A stretch of DNA of 64,000 nucleotides from JAKOVR01 sp031415655 (GCA_031415655.1 JANOSD010000056.1:24614-88613); one strand, 5' to 3'; counted from the first letter of the stretch, positions 17,694-26,645 are shown. A program made the numbers and translations. The notes: generated by a model not told the origin, from the sequence alone.

Positions 17694-18958
17694 CGTTCGA
17701 CTTCGATGCCGATCTCCGCGCGGCGGCGAACGCTGCGGCGCGACTGTCAGCAGACATTGCACGACCAGTTGCCGTCCTACGCGACATTTCTGGTCGTTGC
17801 AGTTTGCTCGTTGACGATCGATCCGCCGCGCTGGAATCGAAGCTCGAAGGATCGGAGCCTGAGGCGATGCTGGCCTCGGAATTCTACGGGCCCGAGTTGC
17901 TCCTCGATCGACCCAACGCTCGCGAACTAGCCGTGGGCGGGTATCCGTCCGTTCAAGTGGTCGAGCAGCAGGCGACGGGCGACGGCTGGACAGCGCTGCC
18001 GATAAGCGATGAAACCCGAGATGCTGGCAATTCGGTGGCGCTCTACAGCTTCAAGGGCGGCGTGGGCCGCACCACTGCGACCACGCTGCTCGCTTGGCAA
18101 CTCGCCCGGCGCGGCCACAAGGTGCTGGTCGTCGACCTCGACCTGGAGTCGCCGGGGGTCGGCGAGATGTTGCTTCCGTCGGATCGGCAGCCGGGCCTCG
18201 GTGTGGTGGATCTCCTCCTCGGGGCATCTTTTGAGCACCTCCCGGAGATCGTGGACGGGGCCGTTGCACGTAGCCCGATCAGCGATGCGGGTGGGGTGTC
18301 CGCCGACGTGTTCGTCTGTCCGGCTGGCGGTGCGAGCGAACAGTACGAGTATCTCCCTCGACTCAATCGGGCGTACGCGCCACTCCCCACGATCGACGGC
18401 CCTGTGCTCTTCGAGCATCGAGTGGTTGCCGCGCTCGACGCACTACGTGCTTTCACTCAACCGGACGTCATGCTCATCGACAGCCGGGCTGGCCTGCACG
18501 ACCTTTCTGCGGTGGCGGTCACGCAGTACTGCGAGCTTGCGCTGCTGTTTGCCACCGACACGCCGCAGACGTGGGCGGGGTATCGGTCGTTGTTTTCTTG
18601 GTGGGCCGCGCATCCCACGGTCGCTCGTCAGGTTCGTCAGCGCCTCAAGCTGGTCGCGGGCGTGGTCCCTGCGGTGAGTTCCGCCGACTATCTCGAAGCC
18701 ATTCACGAGCACGCCTACGACGTCTTTCGGGTGTTGTACGACGAGGTAGGAGCTGACGATGGTGGAGAACCATTCCATCCCACGGCACCTGGGTCCGACA
18801 CGCCCCACGATCCCATCGCGATTCCCTTCGCCGAGCTACTGCGAGGCTTCGATCCGTTCCGTGACGGGGCGTGGCGTACCGACGCGCTGATTGAAGGCGC
18901 CACCGAATCGCTTACCGACACGGTCCTGGAATTGTTGGGGATCGATGAGCGTCGCTGA
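17690..18958 (+). CDS. ParA/MinD-like ATPase with an N-terminal extra domain
   Basis: A 422-residue protein. Residues 1-115 form a small unassigned domain. The ATPase begins at about 115: deviant Walker A FKGGVGRTT (121-129), VVDLDLESPG (147-156, Walker A'-like/switch) and MLIDSRAGLHD (261-271, Walker B-like). The KGGVGRT form, with Arg after the last Gly of the loop, marks a subgroup found in actinobacterial gene clusters that are not chromosome-partition loci; there is no ParB gene or parS site here. It overlaps the preceding gene by 4 bases and the next by 14, so all three products are probably made together. Function unknown; an NTP-dependent switch in a conflict system is an inference. 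Confidence 0.8.
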   Translation: MTFDFDADLRAAANAAARLSADIARPVAVLRDISGRCSLLVDDRSAALESKLEGSEPEAMLASEFYGPELLLDRPNARELAVGGYPSVQVVEQQATGDGWTALPISDETRDAGNSVALYSFKGGVGRTTATTLLAWQLARRGHKVLVVDLDLESPGVGEMLLPSDRQPGLGVVDLLLGASFEHLPEIVDGAVARSPISDAGGVSADVFVCPAGGASEQYEYLPRLNRAYAPLPTIDGPVLFEHRVVAALDALRAFTQPDVMLIDSRAGLHDLSAVAVTQYCELALLFATDTPQTWAGYRSLFSWWAAHPTVARQVRQRLKLVAGVVPAVSSADYLEAIHEHAYDVFRVLYDEVGADDGGEPFHPTAPGSDTPHDPIAIPFAELLRGFDPFRDGAWRTDALIEGATESLTDTVLELLGIDERR

Positions 18959-20423
18959 CCTCCTCGCACCGCCTACCCGGTTCGATCCAGCGAGAACCCG
19001 ACGCCTCGTCGCCGAGGCCATTCCCGTCGACACGGCAGAGCATGTCGATGCGGTGGATCCTCGACGGCTCTACGTTCCGCGTCAACATCTCCGAGCCCTG
19101 TTGCCCGAGGTGTCCCTCGTCGTCGGTACCCGGGGTGCGGGAAAGACGATGTGGTTCGAGGCGCTCATGTCTCCGGAGTCGATGGGGAGTGTTCGCATCC
19201 GCGGGGGTTCAGACGGCGTCCGGCTCGCGAAGCTTCGAACGAGGCGCGGGTTTGGTGTGGGCAATCGACCGGACGAGCATCCCTCGGCCAGAGTGCTGGC
19301 GCAGTTGAGCAACGAATTTCCCGCCGATGCCATCTGGCGATCGGTCGTGGCGTATCAACTCCTAGACCACCAAACCGTCCCTCGGGAACTGTCCTGGACC
19401 GAACGCGTTCGTTGGGTACTCACTCATCCTGAGGATGTGGACCGGGCGTTGGCGGCGCTCGATCAGCGGGCCGTTCGTGACGACGAGTACCACGTAGTTC
19501 TCTTCGATGCGCTCGACCGCCTGGGGTCGAATTGGTCCGTGGTACGGCCGCTTCTCACGGGCTTGTTCGAGGTGCTCCTGGAGTTGCGGGGAACCCGTCG
19601 CCTGAGCGGGAAGGCGTTCGTTCGTCCGGACATGCTCAAACGTTTGAATTTCCCCGACGCGTCGAAGCTCCAGGCCAGTCGAGCGGATCTGTACTGGCCG
19701 AGGCTGAGCCTTTACGCCCTGTTGTTTCATCTGCTTGGCAACAGTGATTCGGTTGACGCTCAGTGGTTTCGAGACGAGACCGCCGCGTTGTGCGGTCAGC
19801 CATGGGGTCAGGCGGAAGGGACAGCGACACTCCCGCCCTTTTTGGAAGGGGACGAGAACCATCAAACTTCGGTGTTCCACGCCATGACCGGGCCATTCAT
19901 GGGGACAAATGTGAAACGAGGGCGGCCCTACACTTGGCTCCCGAACAACCTTGCCGACGCGAACACCGTGGTGAGCCCGCGAAGCTTGTTGATCGCCGTC
20001 CGAGAGGCAGGGCAGGAGGCCGAGCATCGATATGCCAGCTCACCGGTTGCGTTGCCGTGGCAATCAGTGAAGAGCGGAGTGAAAGAAGCGTCGCGTACCC
20101 GCGTTGATGAGATCGTGGAGGACATGCCGTGGGTGGGCGAGGCCCTCAACTCGCTGAAAGGGCTGTCTTTGCCGGTGGCCGAAGATCAGGTGATGGACCG
20201 GTGGAATCCGGCGGTCCTCCTTGCGATCGAACAGGCAGGAGTGGCCGACGACGACGCGGACGACCGGTTGGGTCCGGATCTCCGGCGGGGACCGGTTGGC
20301 ATCTTGGAGCAACTGATTGAGCTCGGCCTTTTGCGTGAGACCAGAGACCATCGCCTCAACATGCCCGAGGTCTACCGCATCGCCTTCGGGCTTGGCCGCC
20401 GAGGCGGAGTACCTCGCCTTTAG
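18945..20423 (+). CDS. P-loop NTPase, third gene of the operon
   Basis: A 492-residue protein. Walker A GTRGAGKTMW (61-70) and Walker B VVLFDALDRL (184-193) are clear, with tryptophan directly after the P-loop. Residues 200-330 contain KAFVRPDMLKRLNFPDASKL and YWPRLSLYALLFHLLGNS, and the C-terminus (GPVGILEQLIELGLL, MPEVYRIAFGLGRRGGV) looks like a winged helix plus a terminal basic loop. The start ATG 18945 lies inside the previous gene (14-base overlap). It resembles STAND/AAA-like ATPases that pair with KGGVGRT ATPases, but I cannot name a family. Its place in a coupled operon beside a restriction-modification locus suggests a defence or signalling role. Confidence 0.8.
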   Translation: MSVADLLAPPTRFDPARTRRLVAEAIPVDTAEHVDAVDPRRLYVPRQHLRALLPEVSLVVGTRGAGKTMWFEALMSPESMGSVRIRGGSDGVRLAKLRTRRGFGVGNRPDEHPSARVLAQLSNEFPADAIWRSVVAYQLLDHQTVPRELSWTERVRWVLTHPEDVDRALAALDQRAVRDDEYHVVLFDALDRLGSNWSVVRPLLTGLFEVLLELRGTRRLSGKAFVRPDMLKRLNFPDASKLQASRADLYWPRLSLYALLFHLLGNSDSVDAQWFRDETAALCGQPWGQAEGTATLPPFLEGDENHQTSVFHAMTGPFMGTNVKRGRPYTWLPNNLADANTVVSPRSLLIAVREAGQEAEHRYASSPVALPWQSVKSGVKEASRTRVDEIVEDMPWVGEALNSLKGLSLPVAEDQVMDRWNPAVLLAIEQAGVADDDADDRLGPDLRRGPVGILEQLIELGLLRETRDHRLNMPEVYRIAFGLGRRGGVPRL

Positions 20424-20520
20424 GAAGTTGAACGGGTGGGAGGGATTGGACCGACCGACGGAAAGAGTGCCCGGACGACCCGCGCGGGAATCCCGCCCAC
20501 GAGTGTGGCGGCCGGTGTGT

Positions 20521-20610
20521 CATCCGCCATGGCTTTGTGTTGGAGCCGGTGCAGCACATCAGGTTGAACTCGATCGCCAACAACCCCGACTTCGTCGAGG
20601 GCGTGAGCCA
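20521..20610 (+). pseudogene. Fragment of a second methyltransferase gene
   Basis: Encodes the equivalent of IRHGFVLEPVQHIRLNSIAN, then NPDFVEGVS, closely matching bases 14911-15000 of the intact mod gene. Only about 30 codons remain; the next homologous segment resumes at about 22754. The 20424-21075 gap otherwise holds decayed sequence and a tandem repeat. Confidence 0.75.
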
Positions 20611-20900
20611 AACTTGGAATCTGAGTTGTCCGTCCAGACTCGGGCGGCCCGTCGCACGACAGCCGCCGACCGTATGGCCGAAGCGACTATGGCCGAAGCG
20701 CCCGAGGTCCTGCTGCGAGGTCCTGCAGCGAGGTACGGCAGCGAGGTGCGCGCCGGACGGCGAGTCACGTGTGCTCGCCGAACTGGACAGACAACACGAT
20801 GTCACGATCACCGGCCTCGACGATCCGGCCGTGCCCGCCCCCGTCGAGGCATCGCCATGAGACGCGGTTCGAGGCCCCGCACCGATTTGCCTCGACCGGC

Positions 20901-20954
20901 GCCGGCATGACCCCGAGTGCCGGCGTGACTCCGAGTGCCGGCGTGACCCCGAGT
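20901..20954 (+). repeat. Three tandem 18-bp units
   Basis: GCCGGCATGACCCCGAGT is followed by two near-identical units in which A or C is replaced by G or T. Probably a minisatellite from slippage. Confidence 0.75.
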
Positions 20955-21043
20955 TGTTGCAGGCGATCGCGTGGTCAAGCGCGGGTTGCCAGCCTCCGCC
21001 AGGGACACAAGGCACCCAACCGAAATATAACCAGAAACGGCCG

Positions 21044-21070
21044 AAATGTAACTCGCGTTCCGTTACATTT
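21044..21070. promoter_or_regulatory. Operator-like inverted repeat before the AlbA_2 gene
   Basis: AAATGTAAC and GTTACATTT are perfect 9-bp arms separated by 9 bases, ending 5 bases before the start codon, with a related half-site CGAAATATAACC at about 21021. Its position would block translation initiation or transcription, pointing to autoregulation by the downstream HTH protein. Confidence 0.6.
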
Positions 21071-21075
21071 GCGAC

Positions 21076-22521
21076 ATGCGCGAACCGCCAACTGACCTTA
21101 CCGACCTCGTGCGCCAACTACGGGAGGCTGGTGGCGACTTCGAAGCGGTCGAGGTCAAGTCCGCAGCTGGTGGGTTTCCGGAGTCGCTCACGTCGACGCT
21201 GAGCGCAATGGCCAATCTGCCAGGCGGGGGTTTGATCGTGCTCGGACTCGACGAAGCCACTGGCTTTCGGCCAGTGGCGTTGAAGGACGCGCAGGCCCTC
21301 AAACAGGCATTGGGACAGAAGGCGCGCTCGTACGAGCCACCGGTTCGTCTCACGATCCGAGACGGTGAGGTCGAAGGACATCGCGTTATCGCGGCAACGG
21401 TGCACGAGTGTGAGCTGTCGGCCAAGCCATGCAGGGTGGCGGCGAGCGGCAAGGCCTACCTGCGTAGCTACGACGGCGACTACGAATTGTCTGCCGTCGA
21501 GCAGCAGGCATTCCTCGCCCAACGCCGCCCACCACATTTCGACCGTCAACCCGTCGCAGGATCCACCCTCGCAGACCTCGACGACGACCTCCTTGAATCA
21601 TGGCGAGCCGCCGCACGCGTGCGAGACCCCAGCGGGCTCGGCCGATTCACCGACGACGACGAACTCCTGCGCCGCTCGGGAGTGGTGACGCCAGAGGGGA
21701 CCCCAACGGTCGCTGGACTTCTGGCGCTTGGACGCTATCCACAGCAATGGTTTCCTCGTTACGTAGTCCAAGCCGGTGTTGAACCTCGGGCCGACGATCC
21801 ACCGGGCACGCGTGCCACGAACGCCAAAAGCATCGCCGGCCCAATTCCGATGATGCTCGACCAGGCCTTGACCTGGGCCCGACGAAGTTTCGCCACGCGG
21901 ATCGTGGCCGCCGACGACGGGTCAGTTTTGGACGTCCCCATCTACCCGATTGAGGCCTTCCGCGAACTGGTGTCCAACGCCTTGGTGCACCGCGATTTAG
22001 ATGATTGGTCGCAGGGCCTGGCCGTCGAGATCAGACTTCGCGCAGACCGTTTGGTTGTCCAAAGTCCCGGGGGGCTCTACGGGATCACGGTAGATCGGTT
22101 GGGCCGCGCCGGAGTGACGTCGGCCCGCAACGCCTTGTTGATCGCGATCTGCCAGGACGTTCGCTCGTCCGACACCGGTAGTCGCGTCACCGAAGCGCCG
22201 GCGTCGGGTTTGCCCAAGGTGATCGCAGATCTGCGCCGCGACGGATTGCCGCCAGCGCATTTTGGCGATAGTGGTACCCGTTTCACCGTAATCCTTCGTC
22301 AACCCAACGCCACCCGACCGAAACCCCAACTGACCGACACCGCGACCCGAATCTACGACGCTCTCGCTGGCGCACCGTTAACGGTCTCCGGACTGGAAAC
22401 AGCGCTCAATCTCGCCGGTCCAAACATTCGAAAAGCACTCCGTCAGCTGCGTTCCGCTGGGCTCATCCGACAAAATGGGGGCCAAGGAAAACCGACCACC
22501 TACGAACGCATCGCCGTGTAA
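21076..22521 (+). CDS. Schlafen/AlbA_2-domain regulator (RecG-like ATP-binding protein)
   Basis: A 481-residue protein. The N-terminal AlbA_2 (Schlafen core) domain covers about 15-140, with FEAVEVKSAAGGFPESL and LPGGGLIVLGLDE. The middle has an HATPase_c_4-like segment, FRELVSNALVHRDL then DRLVVQSPGGLYG (about 295-345). A winged helix closes the protein (TLTD-like IYDALAGAPLTVSGLETALN and GPNIRKALRQLRSAGLI). Proteins of this build are transcription regulators or nucleic-acid factors and are common in defence islands. A palindrome before the start suggests self-control. The gene sits within the broken second copy of mod, replacing about 260 bp of it, so it arrived by insertion. Confidence 0.8.
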   Translation: MREPPTDLTDLVRQLREAGGDFEAVEVKSAAGGFPESLTSTLSAMANLPGGGLIVLGLDEATGFRPVALKDAQALKQALGQKARSYEPPVRLTIRDGEVEGHRVIAATVHECELSAKPCRVAASGKAYLRSYDGDYELSAVEQQAFLAQRRPPHFDRQPVAGSTLADLDDDLLESWRAAARVRDPSGLGRFTDDDELLRRSGVVTPEGTPTVAGLLALGRYPQQWFPRYVVQAGVEPRADDPPGTRATNAKSIAGPIPMMLDQALTWARRSFATRIVAADDGSVLDVPIYPIEAFRELVSNALVHRDLDDWSQGLAVEIRLRADRLVVQSPGGLYGITVDRLGRAGVTSARNALLIAICQDVRSSDTGSRVTEAPASGLPKVIADLRRDGLPPAHFGDSGTRFTVILRQPNATRPKPQLTDTATRIYDALAGAPLTVSGLETALNLAGPNIRKALRQLRSAGLIRQNGGQGKPTTYERIAV

Positions 22522-22753
22522 ACACCGACTTTGGGCACACGGCGCTGACCGTGACCCACCTTTGAATCTCCAGGGCAACGAGGCGGAGTACTTCACGTTC
22601 CGCCCCCCGATTGCGCTACGCGGTTCTCCACGCCGCCACCAAGGCCCACCGCTTCAATGATCCTGCGTACCTCGCCCCGATTGACCCTCTCCTGCCAACC
22701 CGCCTCACCACTGCGAGCGCTACGTAACGACGTACTCGACGCACCTGGCTACG

Positions 22754-22921
22754 GCCGGCGTGCAGAACGGTCGGCGCAACGAGCGGCTCACCTTCGACAC
22801 GGTCGACCCCTATGCCGGCGTGCACATCCAAGCCGTCGGCTTTCGCGGCGCCGATGATTTCAACTCGGCCGAGGGTGACGACGATGCCGGTTCCGGCGCT
22901 GCAAGGGGCGGTGGCCGATGA
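22754..22921 (+). pseudogene. Second methyltransferase copy, linker-side fragment
   Basis: Reads AGVQNGRRNERLTFDTVDPY then AGVHIQAVGF, as in the intact mod gene at 15274 onward, then an unrelated acidic linker ending in TGA at 22919-22921. The linker sequence differs completely from the intact copy, while both flanks are nearly identical. Confidence 0.8.
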
Positions 22922-23759
22922 CGGTCAGCCCACGAAGGTCGGCATCGCCATCGGGCCGCGGTACGGAACGGTGGGCCAGGGGTTCGTGAAAGCCGCCGCC
23001 AAGGAGGCGATCGCCGACGGCGAGATCGACCTGCTCTGCGTGCTCGCGTTCGCCTTCGACCCCACCGTGGTGGGCACCACCGATGATGCCGTGGCGTCTA
23101 CCGAAGGCTTCGCGTCGGTGGCGGCGGAACGTCAGCTCGGCAAAGTGCCGGTGCGTTTGGTGCGCATGAACGCCGACCTCGTGATGGGCGAGGACCTCAA
23201 GAAGACCGGCGCTGGCAATCTCTTCACGGTGTTCGGCGAACCCGACATCGACGTGGTGGAGGTGGAGGGCGACCAACTCGCTGTCACTCTGCATGGTGTC
23301 GACGTGTACGACCCGACCACGGGCGAGGTGCGGTCGAGCGGCACCGACCAGGTGGCGTTGTGGATGGTGGACACCAACTACAACGGCGAGAGCTTCTTCG
23401 TCCGGCACTGCTACTTCACCGGCGGGCAGGACCCCTACAAACGACTGCGGACGGCCTTGAAGGCCGACATCGACAAGGACGCATGGGCGTCGCTCTACTC
23501 CGACACCAGCCGCCCCTTCCCCAAGCCCACCACCGGCAAGATCGCCGTCAAGGTCATCAACGACTACGGCGACGAAGTGATGACCACCCTCGCTTCACAT
23601 GACCCCGCCGCCCGAGTCGCCATGACCCGAGTCCCCGTGCCCTCGCTCCCAGATGCTGTGTCGCTCAGCATGTTGTGTCGCCGAACCTGTGTCGCTCTGC
23701 CCGACAATGCGCGGCGCACCGACACAGGTTCCCTTCGCACCATTCCCGCAAAGGGCTGA
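22884..23759 (+). CDS. Stand-alone methyltransferase C-terminal domain (second copy)
   Basis: A 291-residue frame whose residues about 15-237 (KVGIAIGPRYGTVGQGFVKA to NDYGDEVMTTL) are almost identical to the tail of the mod gene. ATG 22884 has GAGGG 5 bases upstream, so this domain could be translated alone. The reading frame then runs through sequence homologous to DNA beyond the stop of copy 1 and into repeat A3, adding about 54 residues (ending SLRTIPAKG) that are probably not functional. It contains no catalytic DPPY or SAM motif. It may be a decoy or partner domain, or simply residue of a duplication. Confidence 0.55.
   Translation: MPVPALQGAVADDGQPTKVGIAIGPRYGTVGQGFVKAAAKEAIADGEIDLLCVLAFAFDPTVVGTTDDAVASTEGFASVAAERQLGKVPVRLVRMNADLVMGEDLKKTGAGNLFTVFGEPDIDVVEVEGDQLAVTLHGVDVYDPTTGEVRSSGTDQVALWMVDTNYNGESFFVRHCYFTGGQDPYKRLRTALKADIDKDAWASLYSDTSRPFPKPTTGKIAVKVINDYGDEVMTTLASHDPAARVAMTRVPVPSLPDAVSLSMLCRRTCVALPDNARRTDTGSLRTIPAKG
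23684..23730. repeat. Palindromic repeat family A, copy 3
   Basis: Arms AACCTGTGTCG and CGACACAGGTT enclose CTCTGCCCGACAATGCGCGG. A preceding GATGCTGTGTCGCTCAGCAT belongs to the same element. It overlaps the 3' end of the previous frame. Confidence 0.75.
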
Positions 23760-23763
23760 CCGG

Positions 23764-25383
23764 ATGGGCGGCCCTACCGAAAGTGCTCCGTTCCCGCCCG
23801 AGTGGACCGACGTGGCCGGGTGGCAGCGGGAGATCGTGCGGATATGGTTCGGACTTGACCGCCGGTCCAACCGCCGCCGGGCAGAGGACTTTGGTCGATC
23901 GCACAATTGGCATCACGGCGTAGCCTTTCCCCTCGATCCCGTTCACATGGACCGGTTCGACAAAGGGCTCCACGCCAATGGCACCCTTCGCGATCTTCTC
24001 TGGGCCGCGTCCACACCGGCGGCATTGCCGGCTTCGGAGGTGTGGGTAGCGAATCTGCGGGCGGCGGACCCATACTCGTCGTCGCCTGACCGCAATCGAA
24101 TTCAGCGCCCGTCGTGGCTCTGGCTGCGCACTACCGGCGTTGCTCCGAGCGCAGCACAGGTGAATTGGGGTCCGTGCACGGTCATCGTCGAGGTCGATCC
24201 TGGTTTGGGTACGTTGCTCACCACGCCGATCTCCGTAGCCAACCCGGCGGTGCACGTGCGGATGCTCGCGCCCGGTTGGGCGGACTTCGGACGAGGACGC
24301 CCTCCCAAAGCGCTGGGCATCAGGGAGGAACGTGCGATTCCGAATATGACCTTCGCGAAGGCCGATAACTGGGCCGCCTGGGCGGTAGTGACGACCCTTC
24401 GTCAGCTTTCTCGACGGGTGCCGCGTTGGAAGGACTCGCTGGTGGATGCCACCAACAACCAAGAGTTCGTGTCTGCCGCGCTCGACAATGATGATCGGTA
24501 TGAGCCCTATCGCCCCCTCGATCTGACGTCGATCGACGACCTGCCATTGCTGGGGACGGCGACGTTCCGCACCGGTGGCGGTCCCGGCACGGTGCGCGAA
24601 GGCCGACGATGGTCGCGTACCCAGGCCGTCGCCCGGATCGCTGATCTCGACCCCGACCATCCGATTACTGAGGCCCAGCTCCGACGGTTCGAGAAGCTCG
24701 GCAAGTCGACGGTCCCACTCCTAAGGGCTCGGCTCGACTTGGTGTACGAGGCTGGCGGCGCACTCGGCCCAGACGTGGTCGGAACGTTTGAGCCGGGCGA
24801 TGGTGCGGCGAATGTGCAGTTTCCAACCTGGTGGATTGGGCCGGTGTGGCTGCGGTTCGTCCACTCGGCTTCGTCGCCTTCCGCACGGGGTGACGGGTGG
24901 CCCGGGTACACGCTGGTCGGAGCCGACGGCTCCCTCGGTGCCTCGGAGTCGGAACGTATGCCGGTGTCGCGAGCCAAGGCGGTTGCGCATGCCCCGCATC
25001 TCGGTGATCCGAGTGGCGAGGGTGCCGGCGGACCTGCCATCGCCGCGACGTGTCTCCAGTGGTGGCCATGGCAACGGGATCTGGTCGTGTGCCATGGCCG
25101 GGTGGTCACCTGTCGCCGGGCGAGTACGGAGCAGCGGGACCTGGTGATTCGACTGCCGACCGGTTGGCAGGTGGAGGCGGGGCTCGGCAACCACCCCGAT
25201 GCGGTAGACGTGAATCACAACTGGATTGGAATGGACGATGCCGCCAAGATCCGGATCGCGAGGAAGGGAATCACAATGTATGCCCAAGTATTCGGCCGGA
25301 CATGGGCCGATACACGCGCGAGGGTGCTGGGCCGCAGCGGCCGCAAACGACCGGTCAAAACGGCGGTTGGTCAGGATCTCTGA
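23764..25383 (+). CDS. Uncharacterised 539-residue protein
   Basis: No domain recognised. The protein is rich in Trp (for example NWHHGVAFPLDPVHMDRFDK and QFPTWWIGPVWLRF), soluble, with no signal peptide, membrane segment or nucleotide-binding loop. Near residue 85-140 it reads like a beta-rich module (PSWLWLRTTG, NWGPCTVIVEVDPG), and the C-terminus is basic (RVLGRSGRKRPVKT). The start at ATG 23764 follows repeat A3 directly; longer versions would run into the repeat. It lies at the right end of the defence-like island, so an accessory role is plausible but unproven. Confidence 0.6.
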   Translation: MGGPTESAPFPPEWTDVAGWQREIVRIWFGLDRRSNRRRAEDFGRSHNWHHGVAFPLDPVHMDRFDKGLHANGTLRDLLWAASTPAALPASEVWVANLRAADPYSSSPDRNRIQRPSWLWLRTTGVAPSAAQVNWGPCTVIVEVDPGLGTLLTTPISVANPAVHVRMLAPGWADFGRGRPPKALGIREERAIPNMTFAKADNWAAWAVVTTLRQLSRRVPRWKDSLVDATNNQEFVSAALDNDDRYEPYRPLDLTSIDDLPLLGTATFRTGGGPGTVREGRRWSRTQAVARIADLDPDHPITEAQLRRFEKLGKSTVPLLRARLDLVYEAGGALGPDVVGTFEPGDGAANVQFPTWWIGPVWLRFVHSASSPSARGDGWPGYTLVGADGSLGASESERMPVSRAKAVAHAPHLGDPSGEGAGGPAIAATCLQWWPWQRDLVVCHGRVVTCRRASTEQRDLVIRLPTGWQVEAGLGNHPDAVDVNHNWIGMDDAAKIRIARKGITMYAQVFGRTWADTRARVLGRSGRKRPVKTAVGQDL

Positions 25384-25559
25384 CGCGGTAGGAAACCGCC
25401 CCGGATTCGGTGCGGTCAGAGCGGTTACCAAACAGGTTCGCCCTGCCCGTTGATTGGGAGGTGCTGTGCGGTGAACACCGGTCCCGACGAGGCCGGTGTC
25501 AGAACGACCACGAACGCCGGCGCGACCAGCCGGTGCAAACTTCCACCGGGAGCAGAATC

Positions 25560-26645
25560 ATGAAGCACTCGACGACCGGCCAGCGGCCCGTCCGCACCTT
25601 CGCCGCCACGACCCTCACCGCGATACTCGTGACCACGAGCGTGCTCGCGGTGACGTCCTCGGAAGCGGAGGCCATTGCCACGGGCATCCGCATCTCCGGA
25701 ACGGGGGGTGACGGCGTACGCCTGCGTAGCGCACCAAACACCTCGTCGGGTTCCTTGGCCATCATCCCCGAAGGGGCCAGCCCGGACATTCACTGTTTCA
25801 CCTACGGCACCATGGTGGGGAACGTGAACGTGTGGTTCAAGGCGACGTACGCCGGCAAGACCGGCTTCTTCGCCTCGTACTACGACAACAGCTCCTACCG
25901 CAACGAGGCCGAACTCACCGCCAAGTACAAGGTCCCCAAGTGCGGCGCCGCGGCTCCCGCTCCAGCCCCGCCGCCGTCCAATGGCCCTACTCGCCCAACC
26001 GGCGAGGTAGGCCTGGCGAACCGAGGGACATTTAAGCCACCAAGACCCCGTCAGGCGATTTCGTCCTCCGCGGCGGTTGTGGCGGCGAGGGCTTCGTTCA
26101 ATTCCTACATAGCGGTCCTCGATCGCGCCAATCATCACAACGCCGAAAGCCTTGCCCGTCACTACCTGAGCGCCGCGGGAAGCGAGCGCGGGTTCCCAAT
26201 TGGTGATTTGATCTGGCACGAACGCCCCTTGTGGGGGGCCATGGAGTGGCAACTTCGTCACAACGCAATGGCGGCCTACAAGTCGGTGGCGTCGTCATCT
26301 TCCGACAAGGCAGCGTTGGCTTCCTTTACGAGTGGTTGGGTTCCGTACTCCGCTGGATGCTGCGACGATTGGTACTGGTCATTGCACAGTTTCAGCTTCG
26401 CCGTGCGCGGAGACGTGTGGATCGGGCCGAGGAACGCCTCTGGATTCCGCCAGGTACAGGTTCGATACCGCGCTGCGATCTACGACAAATACGACTTCAA
26501 CTCGGAACCCCGAGGAGCCCGCCTACTGGCAGACAAGGGACAGGCTGCTGAGTTCGTCGTGTCGCAACACACACGTACGGTCTACTCCTCGACCACCGAT
26601 GCGAGCGCCCAGGCGAAGATCGGGTCGATGCCATTTGAGTGGTGA
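25560..26645 (+). CDS. Secreted SH3-like domain protein
   Basis: A 361-residue exported protein. Residues 1-38 are a signal peptide: basic start (MKHSTTGQRPVRTF), hydrophobic core (TLTAILVTTSVLAV) and small residues before the likely cut at EAEA. An SH3b-like domain follows (about 40-125: GVRLRSAPNTSSGSLAIIPEG ... VWFKATYAGKTGFFASYY). A Pro-rich linker (about 130-165) leads to a 190-residue C-terminal domain of unknown family with paired cysteines in SAGCCDDWYW. It may bind cell wall; no hydrolase motif is visible. No operon partner. Confidence 0.75.
   Translation: MKHSTTGQRPVRTFAATTLTAILVTTSVLAVTSSEAEAIATGIRISGTGGDGVRLRSAPNTSSGSLAIIPEGASPDIHCFTYGTMVGNVNVWFKATYAGKTGFFASYYDNSSYRNEAELTAKYKVPKCGAAAPAPAPPPSNGPTRPTGEVGLANRGTFKPPRPRQAISSSAAVVAARASFNSYIAVLDRANHHNAESLARHYLSAAGSERGFPIGDLIWHERPLWGAMEWQLRHNAMAAYKSVASSSSDKAALASFTSGWVPYSAGCCDDWYWSLHSFSFAVRGDVWIGPRNASGFRQVQVRYRAAIYDKYDFNSEPRGARLLADKGQAAEFVVSQHTRTVYSSTTDASAQAKIGSMPFEW

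Noticed and set aside
17690..18958. Chromosome partition (parA) function for the KGGVGRT ATPase
   Set aside because: No ParB gene or parS-like site nearby, an extra N-terminal domain, and operon coupling to two unrelated proteins.
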